Source: Lyngbya sp. HA4199-MV5 (lineage in GTDB: Bacteria > Cyanobacteriota > Cyanobacteriia > Leptolyngbyales > Leptolyngbyaceae). Taken from it: 64,000 bases of DNA. The notes under the pieces were generated by a model. The model saw only the letters and a program-made list of their open reading frames with translations. It was not told the DNA's origin and ran no database searches. A program made the position numbers and the translations under genes. The stretch lies in NCBI GenBank assembly GCA_019359375.1, contig JAHHHL010000006.1, forward strand, positions 1 to 64,000, read 5' to 3'. This document shows positions 15,536-25,937 of the stretch, in pieces (the first letter of the stretch is position 1; every line of letters begins with the position of its first letter).

Positions 15536-16975
15536 ATGACACTGCAATTCTTTTCCTCGTCATCTAGGCTGGCTCGCCTTGCATTAACTGGGCTGATAGC
15601 ATCGCAGGTAGCGATCGTAACGACGGTGATTCACGAGTTGGTTGCGACAACACCAGGAGTCAATCGTACCCAACAAGCGAACGCTCAGGGAATGGATGAA
15701 GATCTCAGTCAAATTTATGAAAAAGTGAGTCAAGCAGTCGTTTTAATTCAGACTCCGAATAGCTCTGGTAGTGGAGCAATTATTGCTGCTAACGGCTTGA
15801 TTGTGACGAATGCTCATGTTGTAGAAGGCTTTAATCGCGTTCAAGTAACGCTACGCGATGGTCGTCGTCTGATGGGGGAAGTCGTGGCTTCTGGCAGTTC
15901 AGGCTGTGTCGATTTGGCAATGGTGCGGCTTCTAAACCAGACAAAATTGCCCACCATTGAATTAGCGCCTTCAAACTCAGCCAAGATTGGGGCAAATGTG
16001 TTTGCGATCGGAAATGCCTTGAATACTAGAGACACATTGACTGCTGGGAGAATCAGCAACCTGATTCCTCAATGGAAAGTTTACACTGATGCACGGTTAA
16101 ATCCAGGCAATTCGGGTGGTCCTTTGCTGAACTATCGTGGACAGTTGGTTGGTGTGATCAAGGGTGGCTATGGTAAGGATGCTGGTGGAGATGGTTTGAA
16201 CTATGCGGTGGCAGCCGAACAAGTGCGGGCATTTATGCAAGCGCCAAAGCAGGGCTTGTCTCCAGTGCTTGGACGGTACATGCTGGCTGCAACACCGGAG
16301 TCAACTGGTACGGTATCGAAACTGGCACTGACTGGAGCGAAGAGCAACGGTGTGATTCAGAGAAATGACAATTTGGTGTGTGATGGCAGCCGCGCTGACC
16401 TTTATACCTTTAAGGGAGAGGCTGACCAACCGATCATGATTCGTATGACCAGTTCACAGATTGGTTCTTCTCTGGTGCTACTAGGACCAAATGGGGAATC
16501 GATCGCAAGCCCGAAGGCAAACCAGAGTGGGACTGCGATGGTGTTAACAAAATTGCCGAAAGCAGGAACCTACACTGTAGTTGCTAAGGCGCTGCGTCCA
16601 AAGCAACTTGGAGCGTATCAACTGCAAGCAACCGTTCCTTTGCTGGCTGAGCAAGGACGCTTAACGTCTAACAGTCCACAGTTGCGTAATGGCTCACCCT
16701 ACAGCAGCTACCGCTTTGTTGGGCAGTCCAATCAAACGATCAACATTTTCTTACACCAGTTTGCCTTTGATCCATACCTGATTTTGCAGGATGCTGAAGG
16801 CAGGGTAGTTGCGAAAGGAAAGGCAAGTCAAGCAATGATTCGCGTAAAACTTCCCCGCGATGGTTCTTACACTCTGATCGTGAGCACAGTGAAGCCGAGC
16901 GATCGGGGTCAGTTTTTCCTCTCTGTGCATTCGTCACAAGAGACACAAACCAGTCCAGCGTCGCAAAATCGGTAA
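15536..16975 (+). CDS. HtrA-like (S1C) serine protease with C-terminal PPC domains
   Basis: Start 15536 gives 479 residues and follows AAGGAG with nine bases spacing; an upstream 24-codon extension lacks this. Residues 1-50 form a signal peptide or anchor (ALTGLIASQVAIVTTV). The chymotrypsin-like domain has His94 (NAHVV), Asp126 (CVDLAMVRL) and Ser193 (NPGNSGGPLL), the HtrA/Deg signature. No PDZ domain follows. Instead residues about 255-470 hold two repeats of a bacterial pre-peptidase C-terminal (PPC)-like beta domain (DLYTFKGEADQPIMIRM and the similar second unit near YRFVGQSNQTINIFL). It is probably periplasmic or exported and involved in protein quality control or processing. A terminator follows at 16991-17026. 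Confidence 0.85.
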   Translation: MTLQFFSSSSRLARLALTGLIASQVAIVTTVIHELVATTPGVNRTQQANAQGMDEDLSQIYEKVSQAVVLIQTPNSSGSGAIIAANGLIVTNAHVVEGFNRVQVTLRDGRRLMGEVVASGSSGCVDLAMVRLLNQTKLPTIELAPSNSAKIGANVFAIGNALNTRDTLTAGRISNLIPQWKVYTDARLNPGNSGGPLLNYRGQLVGVIKGGYGKDAGGDGLNYAVAAEQVRAFMQAPKQGLSPVLGRYMLAATPESTGTVSKLALTGAKSNGVIQRNDNLVCDGSRADLYTFKGEADQPIMIRMTSSQIGSSLVLLGPNGESIASPKANQSGTAMVLTKLPKAGTYTVVAKALRPKQLGAYQLQATVPLLAEQGRLTSNSPQLRNGSPYSSYRFVGQSNQTINIFLHQFAFDPYLILQDAEGRVVAKGKASQAMIRVKLPRDGSYTLIVSTVKPSDRGQFFLSVHSSQETQTSPASQNR

Positions 16976-16990
16976 AGGGAATGACTAGAC

Positions 16991-17026
16991 AACCCAGTAG
17001 GGCAGTCCTTGGGGGTTGCCCTTTTG
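16991..17026 (+). terminator. Rho-independent terminator after the protease gene
   Basis: AACCC and GGGCA (17000-17004) pair with TGCCC (17017-17021) and the adjacent GGGGTT. The stem is followed by TTTT. Position directly after the stop codon supports the call. Confidence 0.65.
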
Positions 17027-17182
17027 TCATGGTTGAGCGTTGCTGTTTCGAGCCAATTCGCTGTCTAGTTTCAGTACCCAAGTTAACTGGAAGCAGGCAG
17101 TAACAAAGGTTTTCACACCTCTATTGTATGAACTGAGCAAGCATGATTGCCGCTCAACGACCCTTCACCAAAAGAGGGAATT

Positions 17183-17377
17183 GTGAAAACCTACCGTGTG
17201 CTTCTCTTAACGGCTTTATTGCTGTGCTCCAAAGGGATCGCTGCCATTGCGCTTGAGCCAGTGCCAACAGGTCAACCTTCCGCTTCAGGTATGCAGACTC
17301 AGCTTGTGGTGCCGAACTCCTGTAAACTGTTTCGTGTTGGTGTTCCGGGTCGCCGTGAGGGTGCAGGAACGCGTTAG
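17183..17377 (+). CDS. Short exported peptide, unrecognised
   Basis: A GTG start preceded by AGAGGGAATT gives 64 residues: KTYRVLLLTALLLCSKGIAA is a convincing signal peptide, followed by about 40 residues without a known domain. A longer version from 17147 is possible. The stop overlaps the tpsB-type gene end by four bases in convergent orientation. It may be a real small secreted protein or the N-terminal remnant of a larger one. Confidence 0.35.
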   Translation: MKTYRVLLLTALLLCSKGIAAIALEPVPTGQPSASGMQTQLVVPNSCKLFRVGVPGRREGAGTR

Positions 17378-19095
17378 AAGGGCTGATAACGCAGGGAGAA
17401 GAAGAGTCCGTTGTCTTGTAGTGAATTGCCAGATTCACCGACTGATATCAGCGGAATGCCATAGTCAACCCGCACTTCAAAGCCGGGACTCACCAGCCAG
17501 CGCACGCCGAGACCAAGACTGGCGATCGTCTGCGGGTCAGGATTTGCACCCCGATTGTTCCAGGCACTGCCAATTTCAAGGAACGGGGTAAGCTGCAAAA
17601 GACTCGGATTCTTCGTCAGGGGAAAGCGCAGTTCTAAGGAACCCACTACGCCATTATCTGATACCAGTTGATTTTGGCGATACCCCCGCACTGTATCGAT
17701 ACCCCCCACGCTAAAGCGCTCTAAGGGCAGCAGTGAGTCGGGAGTCAGTTGAGCCGCCACGCGACTAATCAACACAACTCTAGGCGATAGCTGTTGCACC
17801 CACTGAAACTGCCCCAGCCATGCGAAAAAGCGACCATCGGTACCAAGATTGTTCACGGTCGCATCAAAGGCGTTGATACCCAGGCTGAACTGCGATCGTG
17901 CTGCCAGCACCCGTGTGGCACTGCGATCGACCCAATCTTGAAATAAGCGAATCACGGTGACGTTTGATTCACCTTCATCAGGACCTTCGGAGAACGAGAA
18001 CGGAACATTATCCAAAATAAAGGTTTGACTACGGCGCAAATCAAGCCCTAAACCAACTGCAAATTCACTGCGCGGCGATCGCTGCACGGGCTGACGCACA
18101 GTGAACGAAAGCGTCCGAGTTTTGCTCCGAATGCCTAAAGCTTGAAAGGGTGCTTCAATAATTTCACTGCTATTGTTGCCGTAGCTGATGCTCGCGGTGC
18201 CATTGAGCGCATTGAAAGGCACCGTATAGCTGAAACTGTAGAGGTCGAGTGCTTCGGTTTTACCGTAGTTGGCAGTGAGGCGATCGCCAAAACCGAGCAC
18301 ATTATCATAAGAAGCAAAGATGCTGCCAGCGATGGAACCCACGCTGGGTGGCTGATCGTTGGCGATCGCAAAACCAAGATGCCACGGTGACGCTTCTTGT
18401 AACGTGACGCGCAAACGGTTGCGACCGGGACCCGTACCAGCGGTGAGTTCGGCGTTGACCTGAGCAATGAGCGGATCAAGCTGCAATAGTTGTAATGCTT
18501 CTTCGAGTCGTTGACGATTCAGAGGTGCTTTGGCTGCACGCTGTAAACGGCTCCGCACATAGCGATCGCGTAAATGGGTTAAACCATCAATTTCAATTTG
18601 CTCTAGCGTGCCTTCCACCACTTGAATCTGCACAACACCCTGATCTAAGGATTGATTTTGCAAGAAGGCACCAGACGTGATGTAACCGTTGCTGATGTAG
18701 AGTTGGGTGATGCTGGCACGCAGATTCAGCAGGTCTTCAAACGTTGCTTCTTTGCCCTCATACTCTTTCACCAACGCAGCAATCTCGCGCTGCAAAACGG
18801 TAGGGTTCCCAACGATCTCGATTTTCCGAATCAAAAACCGTTCGCCGCTGGGCACGGATGGTTCCGGTGAAACTGGTGTAGGGGGCGTTTCTAAACGCGG
18901 TGATGGTGTCGGACTGGGTGCAACAGAAGGCAGGTTGGGAGATTGAGAGGGTGTGGGGATGGTTTGATCAATCGGTGCATTGGATGGCACGGTGACACCA
19001 GCAGGGGGAATCGATTGGGCAACCGCGATCGCCGCCCTGCTCAACAGAACGGCAAGGCTGGCGATCGCAACGATCATACGTCTCAAGGCGCGCAC
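17374..19095 (-). CDS. TpsB outer-membrane transporter (ShlB/FhaC/HecB family)
   Basis: The 573-residue protein secretes a TpsA partner across the outer membrane. Residues 1-27 are a signal peptide; the GTG at 19095 supplies the basic n-region, whereas ATG 19077 would remove it. Residues about 30-80 are a Pro/Ser/Thr-rich linker. A POTRA-2 domain spans about 85-165 (FLIRKIEIVGNP to VVQIQVVEGTLEQIEIDG), followed by a second POTRA-like segment to about 230. The rest is a 16-strand barrel containing VRGYRQNQLVSDNG, the conserved Omp85-superfamily VRGY loop motif. The start overlaps the end of the upstream tpsA-like gene by 13 bases, so the two are translationally coupled partners. Confidence 0.92.
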   Translation of the reverse strand: MRALRRMIVAIASLAVLLSRAAIAVAQSIPPAGVTVPSNAPIDQTIPTPSQSPNLPSVAPSPTPSPRLETPPTPVSPEPSVPSGERFLIRKIEIVGNPTVLQREIAALVKEYEGKEATFEDLLNLRASITQLYISNGYITSGAFLQNQSLDQGVVQIQVVEGTLEQIEIDGLTHLRDRYVRSRLQRAAKAPLNRQRLEEALQLLQLDPLIAQVNAELTAGTGPGRNRLRVTLQEASPWHLGFAIANDQPPSVGSIAGSIFASYDNVLGFGDRLTANYGKTEALDLYSFSYTVPFNALNGTASISYGNNSSEIIEAPFQALGIRSKTRTLSFTVRQPVQRSPRSEFAVGLGLDLRRSQTFILDNVPFSFSEGPDEGESNVTVIRLFQDWVDRSATRVLAARSQFSLGINAFDATVNNLGTDGRFFAWLGQFQWVQQLSPRVVLISRVAAQLTPDSLLPLERFSVGGIDTVRGYRQNQLVSDNGVVGSLELRFPLTKNPSLLQLTPFLEIGSAWNNRGANPDPQTIASLGLGVRWLVSPGFEVRVDYGIPLISVGESGNSLQDNGLFFSLRYQPF

Positions 19096-22000
19096 TCCCG
19101 ACTCATCACCAGCTTGCCATTTGCTAACCGATATATACCTTGCGGTTCCGCGATCGGATCACCCGGTTGCCACGCTCTACTACTCCCGACTCCCGACTCC
19201 CGACTCCCTGCTTCTGGCAGCGATCGCACGTCCCCGGTTGGAAAGGATGCGGTTGGTGCATCACCGGGGCGCACAGGCAAACCACCAGAGCCTGTGATTT
19301 GAAAGACACCGCCTGACTCACGCTTTTTTTCACGATTGCGAACGATGCAGCTATTCGCCAGCAGGGTGTTGGGGTCGATAAATTGTTGAGCTAGCTCTGC
19401 CAGGTTATTTTCGATCACACTGGTATTGAGAGCCGTAATAACCGTGATGCCAGAAGCCCCAAAGCGAGAACTGGTCGTAATGTCATTAGAAGTCAGGAAA
19501 TCACCCGATCGACGCGCAATGCCAAATAATCCTGTACCGCCGTTTATATCATTAATTGTGATGATTCCCCCCGCACCTGTAAACGCTTGAGAGCGAATAT
19601 TACTATTTCGTGATGGAACCGCGATGATAAACGGTGTAGTAATGGTGATCTTACCGCCATCTCCATCAGAGGGTCGCAAGCCAGCCGACGTTGAAATATT
19701 ACTGTTGCGACGGAGGAGTATGTACTCCCTGGAATCTATTTGAACATTGCCGCCCTTTCCTGATAACGTTGCTCCTGTAATGATGCTATTTCGATCTAAT
19801 TCAACATTTCTCGTAGCGATTTCAATATTGCCTGCGGCTCCTTCTAAGCCTCCATTGGCTACGCTAATCGCGGCTCCGTCTGTAAGGGCAACATTTCTGG
19901 CAAGAACTTCAATTCCACCGCCTTTGTTTGTACTATTACCACCCACAGCGCTGAAAATACCGCTTCCCCTGCCTCTGAGCGAGACTTCACCGCTAGTCTG
20001 AACAGAAATCAGTCCCGCATCTCCCTTCCCAAAGGTTGAGGTGGTTAACCCAGAGGCATTGGTTGCAGAGAATGAACCAGCCTGTAGTAGAATTCCACCA
20101 GCGATTCCTACTGCACCTTCCAGTACACTGCTAAAGACAACACTCCTGTTGTCCAGAGAAACCGCACCGTTAGGGGCTTGTAGAAAAACCAATCCAGCAT
20201 TGCCAGTGCCACCCGTTTGAGCTTGCAATTGTGACACGTTCTTCAGGGAGATAGACGCACCTGAGATCACAATGCCACCTGCATTTCCCACGGCTCCAGG
20301 TTGCACGGAACTAAAAATGGTACTGTTGTCCAGGGAAACCGCACCACCAGGGGCTTGTAGAAAAACCAATCCAGCATTACCGACACCGCTGGTTTGGACT
20401 TGCAATTGCGCTCTGTTTTGTAAAGATATAGATCCCCCTGAAATAAAGATATTGCCTGCATTTGCAAATCCACCTTGACCAGAGGTGGCAGAATTAATGA
20501 GGGCACCGTTGCTTAGAGAGAAAGAACCAGCGGTAGTGACCGCAACAGATCCACCCGCGCCCGCATCCCGTGTATCGACGAATAAGCCACTAGTATCAAA
20601 CTCTCGAATTAAAACATCTTGCCTTGTGGTACCCCGTGCATCTGGGCTGCGCACAAATTGGTCTATCTTTCTCAACCGATCCTGGAAATTAGGGTCTCTG
20701 CCTGAAATCGTCACTCGATCGATTGCATTCACGGTGATAATTCCAGCAGATCCTGTGGTTGTTCCACGGGCATCTACGCGGTTGCCGCTAGCCGCCAGAA
20801 TTTGCCCACCTGCCAGAGCTTCAAAGGTTCGGCTATTAATCGTAATGTTGCCACCATTGCCATTGTTACGAGTACTCGCAATGACGGCTCCTCCGGATTC
20901 AACACGAAACAACCCGGCACCAGCATTATTAAAGTTACTAGTTCCTACATCGACAGTGATGTTGCCTGCTGAACCAGACGCTCCCCGCTCACTCAGAGAC
21001 AGCAGACCACTTGAAAAGCCATTGGAGCTGGTACCAGAGATATAAACCAGATCAGAAGCAACAACACCGATATTCCCTCCCTGTCCTCGACCGCCGGGTG
21101 TGACAATTCTGGTTGTTGGATCTGTGGCGGTTCTGAATAGCTCAGTTTGAACCTGGGAACCGCCTGTTAACAGTAAAGCACGTGCCCGAATAAAAATATC
21201 TGATGCTTTACCGTTTCCGCCAGGTTCGACTGTGCCTCGAATTTGGCTACTGCCTGATAGAGAAACGGTATCATCCGCCAGAACTGAAATCAGATCACCC
21301 GCATTTCCCTGCCCGAACGTACTTGATGCAACGTAGGCTCGATTTGTTAAGAATACAGACTTGGCGCTGATTGAAATGTTGCCACCTTCAGCCACCCCCG
21401 ATGCCTGGCTGGTGACCTGCTTTCCTGAAAGGAAGAATGCTCCATTGATGCTTCTGATGTTAATTTCGCCTGCCTGCCCAACCGTTGTGCCCGTTGAAAA
21501 CGCTTGCACATTTCCTGCAAAAATATCGCCAAACGCATCGAAGGTGATTTTACCGCTGATGCCATTCTCGGTCGATGACGATAACGTACCTGCTGTTGTA
21601 TCAATGGAGCCTAGCGCACTAAAGAGGGTGATGTTACCCGAAAATCCGGCACTTCCTGCTCCAACACGAGATTCAATATTCCGCGTGATGATATTGCCAA
21701 GAGCCGTTAATGTGACATTGCCTCCATAGCCGCTCGCGTTTGCTCCCACTAAAGATTGAATGCCTGTCGTAAGCGTATTGCCACTGAAGTCAGGAGCCAA
21801 GGCAGTGGTATTGATAGAACCCCCTCTGCTGGTGATTGTGACTGCTCCAGCCTGCCCTCTACCTCCAGTGCCCACTAAAGATTGAATACCAGCGGTCAAA
21901 ACATCACCTGCCGCATTAATGGTGACAGTGCCACCATTCCCGTTGGTTGCGGATGAATATAACGTTCCAGCGCTGGTATCAACACTGCCATTGCTGCTGA

Positions 22001-23588
22001 TAATTGCAATATTTCCACCATCACCAGTTCCTCCAGCACCAACATAGGATTGAATGCCAGCCGTAGCAATAGTCTGGTTAGCTGCCAGTGTAATGTTGCC
22101 TGCACTGCCATTAGCCGAAATGGATCTTAAATTACCGCCGCGAGTGTTAATGCCACCCAGCCCGCCAAATAAGGTAATATCACCCCCTTTTCCATTGGCA
22201 ATGCTGACATCGATCGCACCCGTCGTCAGAATACCGCCGGAAGCGTCAATAATCGCTTCTCCGCCAGCCGTCTGGATGCCTCCAGTGACAATAACGCCCG
22301 GTGAGAGCAACGCATTGGGGGCAATTTGGTTGGTCAGCAGTACGCCACCAAAGGCGGTCATTGTGACATTACCAATCACAATGTTGGCACCACTGGGAGG
22401 AAGAGACCCGGCAAAAAGAGGAGAAGCCAGAAAGAATTCGGTCGTTCCTGCACGAATTTCGAGCGTGGGAATCGTGCTCCCCAGGATTGTTCGCCGAGTG
22501 CCATCTGAGAGTTGAATCTCGCTGTCGTTGAAGCCGCCACCTGCACCTGTAATGGTGACACCACCAGGAATAAACACGCTGCCACCCGCCAAAATTTGCA
22601 GGGAGGTTCCACTGTAGCTAAATAAGGAAAAGTCTCCTAAAACCTGAAATACAGGGTCATTAGGGCTGGTTAAACGACCGAGGCTATGATCTAACTGCTC
22701 TACCCAAAGGTTTCCTCCACTTGTAAAGTGGCTATCGCCAATGATGGGCGCTGCCGATCGCAACACCATATTTCCACCCGAAAATAACCCGCTATTCGGA
22801 TGATTCAACGCAAAAATGTCCACTAATCGATCGCCCTGCACCAGCAAATTTCTACCTGCTGACGCAATAAAGGGATTGGTGGCGCTGTCACGAATACGAA
22901 CGGTATCCTGCGCTTTTAAAGTCAAATCGCCGCCCGATCGCAGTTGTCCTTGCAACTCCAAATTGTCCGCTGCCAATGTGAGATTACGTCCAGCGATTAA
23001 CGTGCCAGAGTTCTGAATCGTTCTCGGCTGTTGTAGCTGTTGATCAAAAAAGAGGGCACCGGGGGCGATCGCCAGCAAACTACTTTGAGCGGGTTGGGTC
23101 GCGCTAAAAAAGCCCTGATCGCCCAACTTAATCGCATTGGCGGTTGTGGCGGTAAATGAGCCTGCCACATCCAGGCTGGCATTGGCACCAAACACAATCC
23201 CATTGGGATTAAGAAAGAATAGATTGGCATTCCCCAGCACACCGAGTCTGCCCAAAATTTCAGAGCGGGTGTTGCCTGTGACGCGACTCAGAATGTTTTC
23301 AATGCCTGCTGGATTCGCGAAATACGCCCCTCGCCCCTCGCCAATATTGAACTGCTGAAAACTGTGAAATAAATTGCTGCCGCGAATCGCACCGCCATCA
23401 ATGCGATCGCTGGGCAATCCTCGAATGACGGTGTTTGGTCTTACAACAGAGCGCTCAGTACCCAGAGAGGCATCTGGTACGATCTGAGCCATTGTGCGGT
23501 CAGGCAATATGGCAGTGATTGCACAGACCACTCCAACCCAACGGATGACATTGGCGCACTGCTGAACCACTACTGAATACTTCTTCAT
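19083..23588 (-). CDS. TpsA-type filamentous haemagglutinin-like exoprotein
   Basis: The 1501-residue secreted protein has an N-terminal signal region (about 1-35), then the TPS/haemagglutination activity domain (about 40-165). That domain holds the hallmark NLFFLNPNGIVFGANASL and the following Gly-rich strand. The rest is a long beta-helix built from variable repeats of the form GAxGNAGxI-x-L/V, with NxGNGGNI units. The C-terminus has NSCIVRNREKK and a terminal IYRLANGKLVMSRECAP, a Cys-containing tail common in cyanobacterial TpsA proteins. An in-frame low-complexity insert (GSRESGVGSS) encoded by CCCGACTCCCGACTCC units lies near residue 1455. It directly precedes and overlaps its TpsB. Roles in adhesion or surface interaction are typical for the family. 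Confidence 0.9.
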   Translation of the reverse strand: MKKYSVVVQQCANVIRWVGVVCAITAILPDRTMAQIVPDASLGTERSVVRPNTVIRGLPSDRIDGGAIRGSNLFHSFQQFNIGEGRGAYFANPAGIENILSRVTGNTRSEILGRLGVLGNANLFFLNPNGIVFGANASLDVAGSFTATTANAIKLGDQGFFSATQPAQSSLLAIAPGALFFDQQLQQPRTIQNSGTLIAGRNLTLAADNLELQGQLRSGGDLTLKAQDTVRIRDSATNPFIASAGRNLLVQGDRLVDIFALNHPNSGLFSGGNMVLRSAAPIIGDSHFTSGGNLWVEQLDHSLGRLTSPNDPVFQVLGDFSLFSYSGTSLQILAGGSVFIPGGVTITGAGGGFNDSEIQLSDGTRRTILGSTIPTLEIRAGTTEFFLASPLFAGSLPPSGANIVIGNVTMTAFGGVLLTNQIAPNALLSPGVIVTGGIQTAGGEAIIDASGGILTTGAIDVSIANGKGGDITLFGGLGGINTRGGNLRSISANGSAGNITLAANQTIATAGIQSYVGAGGTGDGGNIAIISSNGSVDTSAGTLYSSATNGNGGTVTINAAGDVLTAGIQSLVGTGGRGQAGAVTITSRGGSINTTALAPDFSGNTLTTGIQSLVGANASGYGGNVTLTALGNIITRNIESRVGAGSAGFSGNITLFSALGSIDTTAGTLSSSTENGISGKITFDAFGDIFAGNVQAFSTGTTVGQAGEINIRSINGAFFLSGKQVTSQASGVAEGGNISISAKSVFLTNRAYVASSTFGQGNAGDLISVLADDTVSLSGSSQIRGTVEPGGNGKASDIFIRARALLLTGGSQVQTELFRTATDPTTRIVTPGGRGQGGNIGVVASDLVYISGTSSNGFSSGLLSLSERGASGSAGNITVDVGTSNFNNAGAGLFRVESGGAVIASTRNNGNGGNITINSRTFEALAGGQILAASGNRVDARGTTTGSAGIITVNAIDRVTISGRDPNFQDRLRKIDQFVRSPDARGTTRQDVLIREFDTSGLFVDTRDAGAGGSVAVTTAGSFSLSNGALINSATSGQGGFANAGNIFISGGSISLQNRAQLQVQTSGVGNAGLVFLQAPGGAVSLDNSTIFSSVQPGAVGNAGGIVISGASISLKNVSQLQAQTGGTGNAGLVFLQAPNGAVSLDNRSVVFSSVLEGAVGIAGGILLQAGSFSATNASGLTTSTFGKGDAGLISVQTSGEVSLRGRGSGIFSAVGGNSTNKGGGIEVLARNVALTDGAAISVANGGLEGAAGNIEIATRNVELDRNSIITGATLSGKGGNVQIDSREYILLRRNSNISTSAGLRPSDGDGGKITITTPFIIAVPSRNSNIRSQAFTGAGGIITINDINGGTGLFGIARRSGDFLTSNDITTSSRFGASGITVITALNTSVIENNLAELAQQFIDPNTLLANSCIVRNREKKRESGGVFQITGSGGLPVRPGDAPTASFPTGDVRSLPEAGSRESGVGSSRAWQPGDPIAEPQGIYRLANGKLVMSRECAP

Positions 23589-23675
23589 ATCAGAGCAGCC
23601 TTGAAAAAACGGCAGTCAATTTTTTTAGGTAGTCTAACAGGTAGCCTAAATGGTTACAAAACTACATCGAATGCA

Positions 23676-25736
23676 TTAAGTGCCAATAGGAACAGCCGCA
23701 AGATCATCAAACTTAGCGATCGTGCTGGTGTCTCTAAATTCAGTTAACTCAACGTTGAAAGCGTCATCTTCAAATTGATTGAGAGCCGCGATCGCAGCCG
23801 TTTGAGTGCTACTCACTGGTGCGTTCGCTAGTTGTAAAGTATAGCTGGTATCACCAAGGTATTGATTGACTAAAACAAAGTAATTTCCAGGGGCTAAACC
23901 CGTTGCGTTAATTTGTTCAGGCGTGTTACCAGAAGCGGCGGCGATCGCCAGCACATCCCCTCCATCGATCGTGCCGTTACTATTAAAGTCTCGAATCAGG
24001 ATCAGATCGGCATCTGCCCTTAACCCGCTCAACGAGAGGCTGAGATTGCTGATTGTATTGAGCTGAATGCGGTAGAAATCTTGAGGATCGCCAGCACCCA
24101 CAAAATCACTCACCGTCCGGGTTCCCTGCCAGGTTCCCAGGTTACGAGCGGCTCCCAGCGTGTTTCCAGCCGTTAAAGCCCGAATAGCCGCGTCTGCCTG
24201 AATCAGTCCATAACCGCTACCGAAGTCGAACCCAAGGTCAAAGCCCGGAGTGGACGGATCATCCATATCCAGCGCACTGGCTTCTAGCGCGTCATAGATA
24301 TCAGCAGGGCGCGCGTAGGGGTTGGCTTGTAGTATCAGTGCTGCCACCGCTGCTGCATTGGGTGCCGCCGCTGATGTCCCAAAAAAATTGGGAAAAGTAT
24401 CTGGATCTTGAGAAATATCGCGTCCGACGTTTGTGGTGCCTGTAATGTTCGTACCGTCTGGAGCGACGATGGTTGGCTTCAAGCGCACTTCGCGTGTAGA
24501 GAGACGATGACCAGCCAGGTTAAACAAAATGGGCGTGCCTCCAGGCGACGAGAAGCTTTCTAAGCGGGCAGGGTTTGTGCCATAGGCAGGGGTTTGGAAG
24601 AAGCCAGTGGCTCCCACAGCTAACCCTCCTCTAGCATTGGCATGACCGTAGAGCGTACTGCTGCGAGTGTCATATTCGTTGATCGTGACGTTGGAGTTGC
24701 TGTAAATGACATACTTCATCAAGCCAGGAGCCGGACCGCTCGCGTCGGTAATGACGAGGTTAAAATTTGTACCAAAAGCGCCCGTGTTAGCAAACTGAAT
24801 GGTCTCTACTGGATCGCCACCAATGTTGTAAGCATCACTTTTTGCCAGAAGCCTGGTTCCGGTGCTGTCATAAAGATAGATATCGATGTCATTCAGTGCG
24901 CCCCCGCTGGACGGGCTGACTGACGCGAAAGGTGCATCCCACTGGAAGGCGATCGTCGCCTGGGCACCAACCGGAATGGAAAGACTCTGAAATGGATCAA
25001 CACCTGCACCAGGATTAAAATCATGCACCGCGCCACCATTCAAAACGAAGCCACTTGGATTAAAGCCACTTTCGTAAGAATCACGACCGCTGTTACCGGC
25101 TGAGGAAAAGTAGGAAACGCCTCTAGAGACAACAGAATCAACCGCCTGAGCAATGATGCCGTCCTGAAACATTGGCTCATTGAAGTAACTAATATCATCA
25201 ACGATGATGTTGGCACCCGCGTTTGCTAAAGCAACAATACCTTGAGCAAAATTTGCCTGTCCTCCCGTAGCCGTATGGAAGAGTAGCCGCGCACCTGGAG
25301 CCACATCATGAATCAGTTGCATCATGGCGCGACCTTCATCATTACCGTTCGGTGAGTCCTTCAAAACCCCTACATGGCTCGGTAGATCGCCTGTTGCAAT
25401 ATCAACCGCTGCCTTCCCCAAGGCATTGAAGCTATCGGACAAAATGCCGATCGTGATACCTGTGCCATCCACACCATAAAGGGCACGAGCGATATCAGAG
25501 CGCATCGATCGATCCCCCTGGCTGGTCACTTGCCCTACATTCGTCACAAAATCATTGCCGCTCGTATTGATGCTGTAATCGGGCGCTTGGGAGGCTTGGA
25601 GCGCAACTGGAAAATGGGAATTTAAGGGATCTTGTAAGGTGCCAAACGGTTTCCCATTGGCAGTCAAGGCTGTTGCAGCGGTGGCATGAGTTAAACCAGT
25701 GAGCGCCGTCTGAGTCTTGCAGTCAAAGCTGTTCAT
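23676..25736 (-). CDS. Subtilase (S8/S53-like) serine peptidase with PPC-type C-terminus
   Basis: Start 25736 is set by CGGAGG six bases upstream, giving 686 residues; longer frames ignore it. The catalytic domain shows Asp in IGILSDSFN and Ser in FFGTSAAAPNAAAVAAL. Between them the sequence reads GNDEGRAMMQLIHDVAPGA. Classical subtilisins have a catalytic His here; this subgroup instead has an Glu-Gly-Arg segment, as in S53-like (sedolisin-type) domains with a Ser/Glu/Asp triad. The C-terminal part has a PPC-like beta domain with a calcium-type DFNSNGTIDGGD loop. It is probably exported, though no classical signal peptide is evident. A MITE follows its promoter side at 25938. Confidence 0.82.
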   Translation of the reverse strand: MNSFDCKTQTALTGLTHATAATALTANGKPFGTLQDPLNSHFPVALQASQAPDYSINTSGNDFVTNVGQVTSQGDRSMRSDIARALYGVDGTGITIGILSDSFNALGKAAVDIATGDLPSHVGVLKDSPNGNDEGRAMMQLIHDVAPGARLLFHTATGGQANFAQGIVALANAGANIIVDDISYFNEPMFQDGIIAQAVDSVVSRGVSYFSSAGNSGRDSYESGFNPSGFVLNGGAVHDFNPGAGVDPFQSLSIPVGAQATIAFQWDAPFASVSPSSGGALNDIDIYLYDSTGTRLLAKSDAYNIGGDPVETIQFANTGAFGTNFNLVITDASGPAPGLMKYVIYSNSNVTINEYDTRSSTLYGHANARGGLAVGATGFFQTPAYGTNPARLESFSSPGGTPILFNLAGHRLSTREVRLKPTIVAPDGTNITGTTNVGRDISQDPDTFPNFFGTSAAAPNAAAVAALILQANPYARPADIYDALEASALDMDDPSTPGFDLGFDFGSGYGLIQADAAIRALTAGNTLGAARNLGTWQGTRTVSDFVGAGDPQDFYRIQLNTISNLSLSLSGLRADADLILIRDFNSNGTIDGGDVLAIAAASGNTPEQINATGLAPGNYFVLVNQYLGDTSYTLQLANAPVSSTQTAAIAALNQFEDDAFNVELTEFRDTSTIAKFDDLAAVPIGT

Positions 25737-25937
25737 GGTCATCCTCCGATTAGGGTGGTTGACTTCCACAGTAGGGAAACGCCCCTGGAGACTCACGTAC
25801 CTTTTCTACCAGACTGCTGGCAGCCTTTTGACAACGCAATGGCACGATCGCGCGACCCCATTTGCCGAAAGCTGCCAGCGCAAAGAAACGCTGAAGGTTT
25901 GCGACTGAAGGTTTGCGATCGTGGGCAGCAGTTGCTA

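Noticed and set aside
20485-21045. Long plus-strand frame inside the TpsA-type gene, one of several there
   Set aside because: The minus-strand beta-helix repeats have codon bias that keeps the opposite frames open; the translations are Pro/Ala/Leu-rich with no domain.
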